Shown: positions 1-11,849, counted from the first letter of the stretch. The stretch is DNA of 64,000 bases from Gracilariopsis chorda (GCA_003194525.1 NBIV01000103.1:124001-188000), one strand, 5' to 3'. The notes: generated by a model not told the origin, from the letters alone. Numbers and translations: made by a program.

Positions 1-385
1 TCGTTGAACGCTCAGCCACATCCTTATGCATTCCGTCGAGGGCCGATTGTAGTTGTTCAATCCGATCCAACTGTGCCTTGCGAATATTTTCAAGCTTCAG
101 AACCTGAACCTTTCCACCCACTTTCCTATTGATAGCAGTGAACGGTGAGTCTTGCTCATGACCAGTGAAAACTGTCAAGTGACAACGCTTTCCAAGGCGA
201 TCAAGAATAGCATTGTTCAAAGCAGATTGAACCACCGGCAATACACTAGGCCAACAGCTATGGGGAAGCTGATATTCGGAAAGAAGAGCACGACATACGG
301 GCAAAAGTTCCCTGCAAACTACTTCAACAGTGCCATTTGACCAGGGGCAGTATGCCAACGTAAAATGGTGAGATGACTTTGTCCT

Positions 386-862
386 TTATTTGAGGACACG
401 AACGACTTCGTTCTTAAAGTGAGAGCCACGGTCAGACACCCACTGGTTGGCTACACCAAACGCGGCAAACCACTTAATTAAAATGTTCGCAGTGGCCTCA
501 GCAGTTGTCTCGGTTGTAGGTGTGAGCCAAACGTATCCACTGTGGTCATCTTTGATAACTAGTACGTAGAGAAAGCCGTCTTCCCCACGGGACATGTAGC
601 AGAAGTCGAAATGAATTAATTCTTTGGGTTGATCGGAGTGGAGACCGTGGCCTAGTGGACGCGGAATGATCTTTCCAGACGCTGTGCAAAGGCAGTGGAG
701 GCACATGTTCACGAAATCCTTAACATTTTCGTCTACGTCCTTCCAGGAGAAGTGTGCTTTGATCATAGCCAGGGTTACGTTCGAACTTCGATGTCCTCCA
801 TGACCTGTACGGGCCGCGATGACGATTCGCAGCTTAAGAGCTCGTAGTCCGAGGGAATCCAC
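386..862 (-). pseudogene. Integrase part of element A
   Basis: Retroviral-type integrase segment of a fossil chromovirus. It shows the zinc-binding CLHCLC pair, the PRPLGHGLHSDQP linker common in chromovirus integrases, and core motifs around FDFCYM and VSDRGSHFKNEVV that carry catalytic aspartates. Integrase would join the cDNA copy to host DNA. The identical segment occurs in element B at 5538-6014. The integrase C-terminal part continues toward base 1. Confidence 0.88.
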
Positions 863-882
863 AAAACAGCGCTATCAGTCCT

Positions 883-1401
883 CTAGCCATCAGGAGACTT
901 CTTGAAGGTCTTTGGTTGTTTATCCTTCGTTTGTCTCTGCGATTTCTTGATGTCCTCAAGATCTGGCCAGTCTAATTTTGCATCCACTCCAGGATTGATT
1001 GGGGCCATCATCAAGGACTTGGCACGTAGCAATTTAGTGCATCTGATTGTTCGTTTTGGGTTTACAGCCCATCGCGTTAGCATGTCTGCCCAAACGTGGC
1101 GCTCTCCTGAGAGATGTTCGATAACATATCGAAAGGCACTGAGCTTGATAGCCCAGCGCATGAGCTTGCTTGCGGTGTGTCTCCATATACCTGGGTTTCT
1201 ACCATACGGATCGTACAAATAGACAAGGTTGGAGTGGTCAGTAAAGATGTTCACTTCATGACCCATGACCAAGTAGTCCAGGCGACACATTGCTTCCACA
1301 ATCGCGTAGCCTTCCTTTTCTGGAACAGACCAATTGGCTGCAGATCCGGAGAAAGCGCGGGAGAGGAAACAGAGTGGTTCATGATGTTGCTCCTCGATCA
1401 T
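883..1401 (-). pseudogene. RNase H part of element A
   Basis: RNase H-like segment of the Pol polyprotein of a fossil Ty3/gypsy element. Recognisable motifs are LCFLSRAFSGSAANWSVPEK, the aspartate motif NIFTDHSNLVYLYDP, and a GERHVWADMLTRWA stretch like the usual N-x-x-AD-x-LSR ending. It would degrade the RNA strand during reverse transcription. It sits between RT and integrase, the order expected for this superfamily. Confidence 0.85.
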
Positions 1402-1443
1402 CTTGTTCCTCTGTTTGAGGGGTACCTGGGTGAGTACTGCTCC

Positions 1444-3525
1444 TCAATGAGTGTCAGATGCGTCGCTAAAGAGGCACATGTAACAATTGGACTTCGGATG
1501 CGCGAGTTTGACAGAGGCAGCTAGTTGTGCTTTGATGTCGGTGAAAGCCGAATCATGGTTCGCGCCCCATGAGGTGCCGAGAGAGAGATTGCGCAAAGCT
1601 TTCTTTGTTCGCTTACCAACCTTCGCGTAGAATTGCTCAAGAAGCTCGTGAAGTGGTGCCATGCGTTTGGCGTAGGCTTGGATTGAATTGCCCATCCAAT
1701 TTGTGGCGCAGACGAATTGTTGAAGCTCACTTGCCATGGTGGGAGTCTTCATTGACACTAGGGATTCAAAATGCCGTGAGTGGTACTGTACTCCTTCGGC
1801 AGATATAATGCGGCCACAGAACTGCGCTTCCTGTGCGAAGAATGTTGACTTTTGGGCGTGAACCTTGAGCCCAATTTCGTTGCAAACGGAGAGGAAAGAT
1901 TCAATGTTGATCAGCAGTTCTTCTTCGTCTGTAGCGTAAAAGAGGAAATCTTCTATCCACTGCAGCATCTTTTCGACGCGTCCGTCGAATTTGTGAGAGA
2001 GCACTGCGTGGAAGTGATTGCCGGAATCGTCGCCTCCTTGAAGAAGCCGTTTAGAGGAATAAACCCCAAGGGGAGTTTGAATTGACATCATTTCCTGGGA
2101 TTCCGGTGAAAGTGGTATCTGCCAGTATCCGTGGGCGAGGTCCACGTTTGCAAAGCAGGTGCTACCGGCTGTGTCTTGTAACTTTGATTCCAGGTGTGGC
2201 ATTGCCGATTGAATCGGTATTGTCCTCGTATTGGGTCCCCGCAGATCTACAGTGAATCGTAGTTTGGTAGATCCTGGCTTCGGGACGGCTAGAACTGGTG
2301 ACGCCCAACGTGTGGAAGGGTTCTTGCAGATGGCGCCTACGGCCTCCAGTTCTCGAGTCGTTTGCACAATAAAATCTCTTTGCTGAGGCGCATATCGACG
2401 CTGTGGGGAGCGGTATGGCTTCGAATTTTCGACAGGCGTGATGGTTAACGGTGGTACGTCGACCGGTGGGTCATTTCCAAGCTTAATTCGAAAGACATCT
2501 CTGTACTGCTCGAGCATGTTGGAGAGTTTCGAACGGCCTTTGTCCGAGATACCATTGCCCTTTGCCTCAGTAAGAATCTTAGCGAAGGCTTGGTTGATGG
2601 ATTCTATGGAATCCGTCCCGATGCCGGCGGCAAGGCCCTCGGGAAGCTGTATGGGATCGTTGTCAGCCACCATGTAGCTGAGACCCTCGTACTTCGCAGA
2701 GGCGAACTTCGCTTCGGGTATGCCCAGTTCGTCTATGTGCTTGTCGTGAATGGAGTCACGTACACGAAGGAGGTGATCTCTGAGGTTGAATCCGATGGCA
2801 TGCAGAAATGGGCGCCTCAGGAGAATCTCGTCCATAGTTTGATCCAAGATATAGAACTCAATACCTCGAACACGCACGGGAATATTCGATCCAGGCAGAT
2901 ATATTGTAGCTGTGAGCACCACTGATCGAGATGCAGAGAAATTGGTGCTGCTATCGGCCTTGAACGCACCTGCCAGGGGTATAGGTGGATTAAAAGTCTT
3001 CGCACTAATGTCTGGCATGACGGTCTTCACCTTGTCGAAGATTGAAGAGTCAATTGCGCTAAAGTCTGATCCAGAATCCCCAAAGACGATATCAAACACT
3101 GCATCTTCGAGGGCTATGCGAAAACGACCTTCATTTGCATCTGATATCCTAACGTCTGAGAACGGTTGCACTTTAACAGACTTAGCTCTCTTCACTTTCT
3201 TGCTATTGTAAAGTTTCTGAAATAGTTCCTTTTTGAGTTCTGTTGGCGTTTTCGGGCGGTCCTTCAGGCGGTGGATACCGTCACAATTCTCTTTGAAGAA
3301 GAGTTCCCTCCATTCGGGAGCCTTTCGCTTGGCTCCAGTGTTTGCAGATTTTCTCATTTCAAAAGGAAGAGGGGTGACAGATTTATCAGAGCTTATGCCA
3401 GCTTCTCGAGGACGTCCACGATCACGATGTTGACGAGTTTTGCGAGGATTGAGACGCGCACGTGCCGTCTCCGTGAGGGATATTTCGAGTGCGATATTGG
3501 CGACTTCATCCTTGAAGAGCTTCAT
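1444..3525 (-). pseudogene. Protease-reverse transcriptase part of element A
   Basis: Long open stretch of 693 residues covering a Gag-Pol linker, an aspartic protease and reverse transcriptase. The protease has DSGSDFSAID near residue 150, followed by the LLRRPFLHAIGF segment. RT motifs follow in order: PVLAVPKPGSTKLRFTVDLR near residue 400, NVDLAHGYWQIPL, the palm-region LQWIEDFLFYATDEEEL, and the thumb FCGRIISAEGVQY. The end approaches RNase H (LFSDASDTH). Its twin in element B, at 6596-8677, is almost identical. Confidence 0.93.
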
Positions 3526-4091
3526 GTTTGCAAGTTGGTCCTTCTTCCACCCCCATGCGCACCATTCTGATTCGTTCCTGTAGAAGATCTGGCTGAAATT
3601 TGCGAACGAGGCGGTTCATAAACTTCTTAGCCATATCAGTGTCCTGTAAGACCTCCGAGGCGTTGTTCTGATCCAACACGGTTATCACATTGATGATAAA
3701 GTTTAAAACCCCGCCTGCAGGGTCCGCTTTGTTCGGAACAAACGTAAGGGATCTCAGAGATGAATCGATACGCTCTGAAAGGTCTTTAGGCGCAGAACTC
3801 GAAGCAGATTCGAACCAAGCTTGAACGTTCTCTACAGTTGCTTCTTCCACTGTTGAAATTCCCCAGTACTTCTCCCATTATGCACAGAGCGTGCAAAGTA
3901 GACGCTTCCATACAGTCTTTGATGGATGCGGGTGACAGCTTTGCCTCCTCACTTCGATCCTTATTCACGTCTTCAACCTTTGCGCAGTAGGCGGTATACG
4001 CGGTTTCAAACTTGATGAGAGAGGGCTGATCAACCGTCGTGAGAACCGGGGGCTGGATGACGGACACAACACCATAATTCGAAGATGCCAT
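3506..4091 (-). pseudogene. Gag-like region of element A
   Basis: Region directly after the 5' LTR and leader, in the position of Gag. Its readable protein begins MASSNYGVVSVIQPP near 4091 and continues as a helical, acidic-basic protein with KFMNRLVRKFQPDLLQERI near 3560. No zinc knuckle is visible. The assignment to Gag comes from position upstream of protease and from length, not from a conserved motif. Confidence 0.6.
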
Positions 4092-4154
4092 GTTTGCAGT
4101 AGCTTCTTACTACGAGCAGACAAAAACCACCCAGAATCTTTGAGCAAAGCACTT

Positions 4155-4598
4155 TGTTGTTTGGAGTTAGACTGAACGCTGTAAGAGCTAGCAAACGATG
4201 CAGGGCTTTTTGGTCGATAGAGAGAATTGTTTTGTCGGTCGCTGAGGTTCGCGTAGGTGGAAAGGAGGGCACACCTCTTGAGCAACTTCTGTGATGCTCC
4301 TCGAGGTTGCTCTCAGCATGGGAGCTGAAAGCGTTTATTTATAGTGCCCAAAGATGGAGCTATGGTAGTCGTAGCAGCAACAAGTGCGAACGCAAGAAGT
4401 TGAGAAAAAACGCACATGCATACGATTCCGCTTTGTACAGCAAAGCGCAAACGGGTCCGACGGAAGTTATCGAAATCTAAAAGCATAGTCATGCTCTCCT
4501 TGCGAATATGCGTGACAAAGCGGCACGCATTATTCCAGCACATGCAGAATAGAACCGGTATAGCAATGCGCGACAGACATGGGTCGGTCGATACAACA
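4155..4598 (-). repeat. LTR shared by elements A and B
   Basis: On the minus strand it starts TGTTGTATCG and ends CCAAACAACA, so its ends form the TGTTG...CAACA inverted pair typical of LTRs. A TATA box (CTATAAATA, about 4336-4344) lies inside and would mark the promoter. It serves as the 3' LTR of B and the 5' LTR of A. It is repeated at 9307-9750, where I saw no difference by eye. A G-rich tract (CACGGGGCAC) precedes its start, a likely polypurine tract. The inner end is inferred and could differ by some bases; no standard primer-binding site starting TGG was found right after it. Confidence 0.7.
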
Positions 4599-4634
4599 GT
4601 GCCCCGTGAGTTATGATGTGAAAGCATCAATAAA

Positions 4635-4829
4635 TCACTTAGAGATTGACGAAGCGATGGAGCGCTGACGGTGAGTCCCGGTTCTCTCCAACTCCTCCAT
4701 GTATTCAGTCACAAGGGTAGGAACGTCTTCGCCAAGTGAGGCAAGGGTCACCCAGTCCGTTTCCTCATCGGAAAATCCACGCCATTTCACGAGTAACTCT
4801 ATATTCCCCTGTCGCCGTTTGATGTCCAC
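4635..4829 (-). pseudogene. Chromodomain at the end of element B Pol
   Basis: Short segment with the chromodomain core NIELLVKWRGFSDEETDWV, matching the family pattern of a LVKW-x-G aromatic strand followed by an acidic W motif. In chromoviruses this domain follows integrase and is thought to bind modified histones and steer insertion. Its last codons lie about 35 bp from the 3' LTR, which fixes the end of element B. Confidence 0.85.
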
Positions 4830-4877
4830 AAACCGATCGATGACCAGAATTTCATTTTGTTGGTAAGCAAGATACTC

Positions 4878-6014
4878 TTAGAGTTCTTCAGTGACCTCAA
4901 AACTCCTGTTTCGAAAGAATTTTAACCTTCTACCGTGAATCTCCTCCTTTCCACCGTTCAATAGAGACTCGATCTGGAAAATGTACTCGGATCGACATTC
5001 GAGAACGCGATACGGTCCGACCCATTTCAGTGACGGTTTGTTGGTTCGCTCACGCTGTAGTACGCCTCGAAGAACGAAATCTCCTTCTGTAAAATTGATC
5101 GGACGAACGTTTGTTCTCCTGTTGTGGCTAGCAACCGCTTGCTGTCGCTTCTTCGTTGAACGCTCAGCCACATCCTTATGCATTCCGTCGAGGGCCGATT
5201 GTAGTTGTTCAATCCGATCCAACTGTGCCTTGCGAATATTTTCAAGCTTCAGAACCTGAACCTTTCCACCCACTTTCCTATTGATAGCAGTGAACGGTGA
5301 GTCTTGCTCATGACCAGTGAAAACTGTCAAGTGACAACGCTTTCCAAGGCGATCAAGAATAGCATTGTTCAAAGCAGATTGAACCACCGGCAATACACTA
5401 GGCCAACAGCTATGGGGAAGCTGATATTCGGAAAGAAGAGCACGACATACGGGCAAAAGTTCCCTGCAAACTACTTCAACAGTGCCATTTGACCAGGGGC
5501 AGTATGCCAACGTAAAATGGTGAGATGACTTTGTCCTTTATTTGAGGACACGAACGACTTCGTTCTTAAAGTGAGAGCCACGGTCAGACACCCACTGGTT
5601 GGCTACACCAAACGCGGCAAACCACTTAATTAAAATGTTCGCAGTGGCCTCAGCAGTTGTCTCGGTTGTAGGTGTGAGCCAAACGTATCCACTGTGGTCA
5701 TCTTTGATAACTAGTACGTAGAGAAAGCCGTCTTCCCCACGGGACATGTAGCAGAAGTCGAAATGAATTAATTCTTTGGGTTGATCGGAGTGGAGACCGT
5801 GGCCTAGTGGACGCGGAATGATCTTTCCAGACGCTGTGCAAAGGCAGTGGAGGCACATGTTCACGAAATCCTTAACATTTTCGTCTACGTCCTTCCAGGA
5901 GAAGTGTGCTTTGATCATAGCCAGGGTTACGTTCGAACTTCGATGTCCTCCATGACCTGTACGGGCCGCGATGACGATTCGCAGCTTAAGAGCTCGTAGT
6001 CCGAGGGAATCCAC
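4878..6014 (-). pseudogene. Integrase region of element B
   Basis: Integrase of the fossil element, in more than one piece. The upstream part (about 5540-6014) has the CLHCLC zinc pair, the FDFCYM core and WVSDRGSHFKNEVV. The downstream part has MAYCPWSNGTVEVVCRELL, which carries the glutamate region of the core, and the C-terminal INFTEGDFVLRGVLQ and KWVGPYRVLECRSEY segments typical of the integrase C-terminal domain that leads into a chromodomain. Confidence 0.88.
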
Positions 6015-6034
6015 AAAACAGCGCTATCAGTCCT

Positions 6035-6553
6035 CTAGCCATCAGGAGACTTCTTGAAGGTCTTTGGTTGTTTATCCTTCGTTTGTCTCTGCGATTTCTT
6101 GATGTCCTCAAGATCTGGCCAGTCTAATTTTGCATCCACTCCAGGATTGATTGGGGCCATCATCAAGGACTTGGCACGTAGCAATTTAGTGCATCTGATT
6201 GTTCGTTTTGGGTTTACAGCCCATCGCGTTAGCATGTCTGCCCAAACGTGGCGCTCTCCTGAGAAATGTTCGATAACATATCGAAAGGCACTGAGCTTGA
6301 TAGCCCAGCGCATGAGCTTGCTTGCGGTGTGTCTCCATATACCTGGGTTTCTACCATACGGATCGTACAAATAGACAAGGTTGGAGTGGTCAGTAAAGAT
6401 GTTCACTTCATGACCCATGACCAAGTAGTCCAGGCGACACATTGCTTCCACAATCGCGTAGCCTTCCTTTTCTGGAACAGACCAATTGGCTGCAGATCCG
6501 GAGAAAGCGCGGGAGAGGAAACAGAGTGGTTCATGATGTTGCTCCTCGATCAT
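6035..6553 (-). pseudogene. RNase H part of element B
   Basis: Same content as the segment at 883-1401: RNase H-like motifs NIFTDHSNLVYLYDP and ERHVWADMLTRWA. It belongs to the Pol polyprotein of element B, between RT and integrase, and differs from its twin by a single residue that I noticed. Confidence 0.85.
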
Positions 6554-6595
6554 CTTGTTCCTCTGTTTGAGGGGTACCTGGGTGAGTACTGCTCC

Positions 6596-8677
6596 TCAAT
6601 GAGTGTCAGACGCGTCGCTAAAGAGGCACATGTAACAATTGGACTTCGGATGCGCGAGTTTGACAGAGGCAGCTAGTTGTGCTTTGATGTCGGTGAAAGC
6701 CGAATCATGGTTCGCGCCCCATGAGGTGCCGAGAGAGAGATTGCGCAAAGCTTTCTTTGTTCGCTTACCAACCTTCGCGTAGAATTGCTCAAGAAGCTCG
6801 TGAAGTGGTGCCATGCGTTTGGCGTAGGCTTGGATTGAATTGCCCATCCAATTTGTGGCGCAGACGAATTGTTGAAGCTCACTTGCCATGGTGGGAGTCT
6901 TCATTGACACTAGGGATTCAAAATGCCGTGAGTGGTACTGTACTCCTTCGGCAGATATAATGCGGCCACAGAACTGCGCTTCCTGTGCGAAGAATGTTGA
7001 CTTTTGGGCGTGAACCTTGAGCCCAATTTCGTTGCAAACGGAGAGGAAAGATTCAATGTTGATCAGCAGTTCTTCTTCGTCTGTAGCGTAAAAGAGGAAA
7101 TCTTCTATCCACTGCAGCATCTTTTCGACGCGTCCGTCGAATTTGTGAGAGAGCACTGCGTGGAAGTGATTGCCGGAATCGTCGCCTCCTTGAAGAAGCC
7201 GTTTAGAGGAATAAACCCCAAGGGGAGTTTGAATTGACATCATTTCCTGGGATTCCGGTGAAAGTGGTATCTGCCAGTATCCGTGGGCGAGGTCCACGTT
7301 TGCAAAGCAGGTGCTACCGGCTGTGTCTTGTAACTTTGATTCCAGGTGTGGCATTGCCGATTGAATCGGTATTGTCCTCGTATTGGGTCCCCGCAGATCT
7401 ACAGTGAATCGTAGTTTGGTAGATCCTGGCTTCGGGACGGCTAGAACTGGTGACGCCCAACGTGTGGAAGGGTTCTTGCAGATGGCGCCTACGGCCTCCA
7501 GTTCTCGAGTCGTTTGCACAATAAAATCTCTTTGCTGAGGCGCATATCGACGCTGTGGGGAGCGGTATGGCTTCGAATTTTCGACAGGCGTGATGGTTAA
7601 CGGTGGTACGTCGACCGGTGGGTCATTTCCAAGCTTAATTCGAAAGACATCTCTGTACTGCTCGAGCATGTTGGAGAGTTTCGAACGGCCTTTGTCCGAG
7701 ATACCATTGCCCTTTGCCTCAGTAAGAATCTTAGCGAAGGCTTGGTTGATGGATTCTATGGAATCCGTCCCGATGCCGGCGGCAAGGCCCTCGGGAAGCT
7801 GTATGGGATCGTTGTCAGCCACCATGTAGCTGAGACCCTCGTACTTCGCAGAGGCGAACTTCGCTTCGGGTATGCCCAGTTCGTCTATGTGCTTGTCGTG
7901 AATGGAGTCACGTACACGAAAGAGGTGATCTCTGAGGTTGAATCCGATGGCATGCAGAAATGGGCGCCTCAGGAGAATCTCGTCCATAGTTTGATCCAAG
8001 ATATAGAACTCAATACCTCGAACACGCACGGGAATATTCGATCCAGGCAGATATATTGTAGCTGTGAGCACCACTGATCGAGATGCAGAGAAATTGGTGC
8101 TGCTATCGGCCTTGAACGCGCCTGCCAGGGGTATAGGTGGATTAAAAGTCTTCGCACTAATGTCTGGCATGACGGTCTTCACCTTGTCGAAGATTGAAGA
8201 GTCAATTGCGCTAAAGTCTGATCCAGAATCCCCAAAGACGATATCAAACACTGCATCTTCGAGGGCTATGCGAAAACGACCTTCATTTGCATCTGATATC
8301 CTAACGTCTGAGAACGGTTGCACTTTAACAGACTTAGCTCTCTTCACTTTCTTGCTATTGTAAAGTTTCTGAAATAGTTCCTTTTTGAGTTCTGTTGGCG
8401 TTTTCGGGCGGTCCTTCAGGCGGTGGATACCGTCACAATTCTCTTTGAAGAAGAGTTCCCTCCATTCGGGAGCCTTTCGCTTGGCTCCAGTGTTTGCAGA
8501 TTTTCTCATTTCAAAAGGAAGAGGGGTGACAGATTTATCAGAGCTTATGCCAGCTTCTCGAGGACGTCCACGATCACGATGTTGACGAGTTTTGCGAGGA
8601 TTGAGACGCGCACGTGCCGTCTCCGTGAGGGATATTTCGAGTGCGATATTGGCGACTTCATCCTTGAAGAGCTTCAT
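6596..8677 (-). pseudogene. Protease-reverse transcriptase part of element B
   Basis: Twin of the 693-residue stretch at 1444-3525, with the protease motif DSGSDFSAID, RT motifs FTVDLRGPN, NVDLAHGYWQIPL and QWIEDFLFY, and the thumb FCGRIISAEGVQY. Only one or two residues differ between the copies. It would have copied the element's RNA into DNA. Confidence 0.93.
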
Positions 8678-9243
8678 GTTTGCAAGTTGGTCCTTCTTCC
8701 ACCCCCATGCGCACCATTCTGATTCGTTCCTGTAGAAGATCTGGCTGAAATTTGCGAACGAGGCGGTTCATAAACTTCTTAGCCATATCAGTGTCCTGTA
8801 AGACCTCCGAGGCGTTGTTCTGATCCAACACGGTTATCACATTGATGATAAAGTTTAAAACCCCGCCTGCAGGGTCCGCTTTGTTCGGAACAAACGTAAG
8901 GGATCTCAGAGATGAATCGATACGCTCTGAAAGGTCTTTAGGCGCAGAACTCGAAGCAGATTCGAACCAAGCTTGAACGTTCTCTACAGTTGCTTCTTCC
9001 ACTGTTGAAATTCCCCAGTACTTCTCCCATTATGCACAGAGCGTGCAAAGTAGACGCTTCCATACAGTCTTTGATGGATGTGGGTGACAGCTTTGCCTCC
9101 TCACTTCGATCCTTATTCACGTCTTCAACCTTTGCGCAGTAGGCGGTATACGCGGTTTCAAACTTGATGAGAGAGGGCTGATCAACCGTCGTGAGAACCG
9201 GGGGCTGGATGACGGACACAACACCATAATTCGAAGATGCCAT
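8658..9243 (-). pseudogene. Gag-like region of element B
   Basis: Twin of 3506-4091. It lies directly inside the 5' LTR and leader and upstream of protease. No zinc knuckle is visible, so the Gag assignment is positional. Confidence 0.6.
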
Positions 9244-9306
9244 GTTTGCAGTAGCTTCTTACTACGAGCAGACAAAAACCACCCAGAATCTTTGAGCAAA
9301 GCACTT

Positions 9307-9750
9307 TGTTGTTTGGAGTTAGACTGAACGCTGTAAGAGCTAGCAAACGATGCAGGGCTTTTTGGTCGATAGAGAGAATTGTTTTGTCGGTCGCTGAGGT
9401 TCGCGTAGGTGGAAAGGAGGGCACACCTCTTGAGCAACTTCTGTGATGCTCCTCGAGGTTGCTCTCAGCATGGGAGCTGAAAGCGTTTATTTATAGTGCC
9501 CAAAGATGGAGCTATGGTAGTCGTAGCAGCAACAAGTGCGAACGCAAGAAGTTGAGAAAAAACGCACATGCATACGATTCCGCTTTGTACAGCAAAGCGC
9601 AAACGGGTCCGACGGAAGTTATCGAAATCTAAAAGCATAGTCATGCTCTCCTTGCGAATATGCGTGACAAAGCGGCACGCATTATTCCAGCACATGCAGA
9701 ATAGAACCGGTATAGCAATGCGCGACAGACATGGGTCGGTCGATACAACA
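9307..9750 (-). repeat. 5' LTR of element B
   Basis: Second copy of the 444-bp LTR, starting TGTTGTATCG at 9750 on the minus strand and ending CAACA near 9307, with the CTATAAATA box at the matching place. The repeat to the 4155-4598 copy stops exactly at base 9750, where unrelated sequence (element C) begins, which fixes the outer boundary of the array. Confidence 0.75.
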
Positions 9751-10713
9751 CTCGTACAGTGTGCAAGCCAGAAGCTAAAGAGAAAGCATCCATCATCGCG
9801 CCATCAAGGCAACCTGTCAAAGAACACTGAAGTTTCTAGCACCACGAAGCAGCGTAGCAGCCTACACGACAGCCTGTGGAAGACCACCGAACGTTGGGGT
9901 GCAGTCGGCCACGCTGAAGAAAAATTCAGGAACGGCACGTGGGACAAACCGTGCTGGAACAGTGATGAATGCTCTGGTATACATTCGATCAGCAAATGCC
10001 CGGTCACATCGAAGGAAAAGAGACGCGAACTATTGGACAAGCATCTCGGAAAGCGATACCGACCCTCAGCGAAGAAAAACGCGAAAGCAGCTGTGCTCAG
10101 GTCGACTCCGGGACCAACCCCGAACGCGGAGGACGGGAGGTACCGTATCAGACTACACTACATCAATACAGTGGCCCTTGGGGACCCAAGAGCCGATTAT
10201 TCTACCATCTCGTCGGACATGCTGGAAGCAATTCGGAGTGAATGCTCCCAGGTGCAAGCAGAACACCTAGAAGTACCGTTAAAGCTCGACAAAGCTCTGA
10301 AAGCCGATGAAAGCTTGCCACCTGTCACCGCCTCCAGGAAGGTCAGCCTAGACCTGACTATCTTCCTCCCCAGAACTGGACTGCCGGTAAGAGTTCGTGG
10401 AGTCCAATGTCTTGTCGCCGAAACGGAAATGCCGGAAACGCTTTTGGGACGACCGCTCTTGAAGGCAATGGGTTTTGACTTTAACGAGCACTTACATCGC
10501 GTAGCCTCTCTCATTGACGGCAAATCTGAGGAAGAACTGCAAGAACGAAACTGCCGACTGTCGTCTACTACGTTTCGCGGACCGACGTATACGGATGAAG
10601 ATGAAGATCCGATAGAGCTACCTGAATGCCTACAAGCTGTATTTGGGGACGACCAACCAGCCGACATCAAGGAACCCATAGACTCAGCAGTTGAAGAAGC
10701 CAAAAGAATCTGA
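9568..10713 (+). pseudogene. Gag-Pol linker and protease of element C
   Basis: Open stretch whose first 60 or so codons run through the neighbouring LTR and are not part of the gene; the element C part begins at 9751. The protein RYRIRLHYINTVALGDP is followed by ADYSTISSDMLEAI, which aligns with the A/B protease region, then LPRTGLPVRVRGVQCLV and ETLLGRPLLKAMGFDFNEHL, matching the A/B segment RRPFLHAIGFNLRDHL. It ends with the acidic EDEDPIELPECL linker that leads to RT. Confidence 0.8.
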
Positions 10714-10749
10714 ATTTCCTCTGACGGCTCTGAGAAGCTCCGCGAAATA

Positions 10750-11847
10750 TTGGAGAAGAACCGAAGCTGTTTTGGGATCAAGCTGGGAACACAGCCTCCC
10801 ACTAACGTTCGCCCGCTGTCAATCAAGCTCGCACCGAATGCTACACCTTTCAAGACACCGCAGCGTCGATACTATCAGACACAGCGCGTGTTTATCAGGC
10901 ACACCATCCAGCAGCTTGAGAAGATAGGAGCAGTATACAAGAACGATCAGTCCAGATGGGCCTGTCCAGCACTTGCCGTCCCCAAGCCTGGTACAGACAA
11001 ATTACCGTTTACTGTGGACCTCCGTAGAACGAATGCAAGAACAGTACCATTAAAGTCAGCAATGCCTCACCTCGAGTCTATGCTACAGGACTGTGGAGGA
11101 AGCCAATGCTTTGCAAACATAGACTTTACAAACGGATACTGGCAGATCCCGCTGGACAAGGCATCACAGTAAATCATGTCCATCCAGACCCCACTGGGAA
11201 TCTACTCCCCTACTCGGACTCTACAGGGCGGGACAGACTCTGGCAACCATTTTCAATCGGTAACGCCCGAAAAGTTCGAGGGTAGGGTAGAACGAATGCT
11301 ACAGTGGCTGGATGACTTTCTCTTGCACGGTAAGAACGAGGAAGAACTCCTCAGGAGCATCACTGCGTTTTTTGACGTCTGCAAGGAGGTGGGATTCAAA
11401 GTCAACCCGAGGAAGTCGTGCTTCTTCACAAAGGAAGTAAAGTTCTGCGGAAGAATCATCTCCGCTGATGGGATCGGTTTTGACCCAAGGAACTTCGACG
11501 TTCTACTCGCTATGAAGGCGCCACACACCGGGGACGAGCTACAGCAACTACTATGTGCCACGAACTGGATGAGAACTGCCATCCCGGACTACGCGCGGTT
11601 GATTGTGCCATTACACCAACTTCATGAGCACGCTTGCAGGATAGCAGGCAAGAGAACCAAGAAGGCCCTGAGGAAAGTGAAGCTCGCGTGGATTAGCGAG
11701 CACAACCGAACATTCGAAGCAGTGAAGATGCAGCTAGCAACCGCAACGAAGCTGGCACTCCCGAAGGATGGATATCGCATACGCCTATTCACCGACGCTT
11801 CAGAGACCCACTGGGCCGGAGTACTGACCAAATACCCAGACGCATAA
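10750..11847 (+). pseudogene. Reverse transcriptase region of element C
   Basis: RT of a fossil gypsy element. Visible motifs are ALAVPKPGTDKLPFTVDLRR, ANIDFTNGYWQIPLD, LQGGTDSGNHFQSV, MLQWLDDFLLHGKNEEELL (the catalytic palm loop), and KFCGRIISADGIGF, followed by the start of RNase H at RIRLFTDASETHWAGVL. Order and spacing match elements A and B. Confidence 0.9.
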
Positions 11848-11849
11848 CA

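Larger units (their letters stand above)
1..4598 (-). mobile_element. Ty3/gypsy chromovirus fossil, element A (3' end lies outside the window)
   Basis: Fossil LTR retrotransposon read on the minus strand. Its 5' LTR is at 4155-4598, followed by Gag, protease, reverse transcriptase, RNase H and integrase; the end of integrase and the chromodomain fall before base 1. It repeats at an offset of 5,152 bp as element B, with about five base differences over 4.6 kb. It is broken, with about half a dozen breaks, and every break is shared with element B. The near-identity implies a very recent origin of the pair. The family call rests on the pol order with integrase last and on the integrase-chromodomain layout seen in the sister copy. 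Confidence 0.93.
4155..9750 (-). mobile_element. Ty3/gypsy chromovirus fossil, element B (complete, two LTRs)
   Basis: Full-length copy on the minus strand: 5' LTR 9307-9750, Gag about 8660-9245, protease-RT 6596-8677, RNase H about 6035-6555, integrase about 4880-6015, chromodomain 4635-4829, 3' LTR 4155-4598. Total is about 5.6 kb with both LTRs. It looks structurally whole but its coding part is broken, about half a dozen times, and the breaks are the same as in element A. The two LTRs look identical, so the tandem arrangement is young. The shared damage suggests the pair arose by duplication or unequal exchange between LTRs, or by trans-mobilisation of an already defective copy. Confidence 0.93.

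Noticed and set aside
902-1524. Plus-strand open frames over the RNase H part of element A, repeated at 6054-6676
   Set aside because: They lie opposite clear Pol coding sequence and repeat only because the element repeats.
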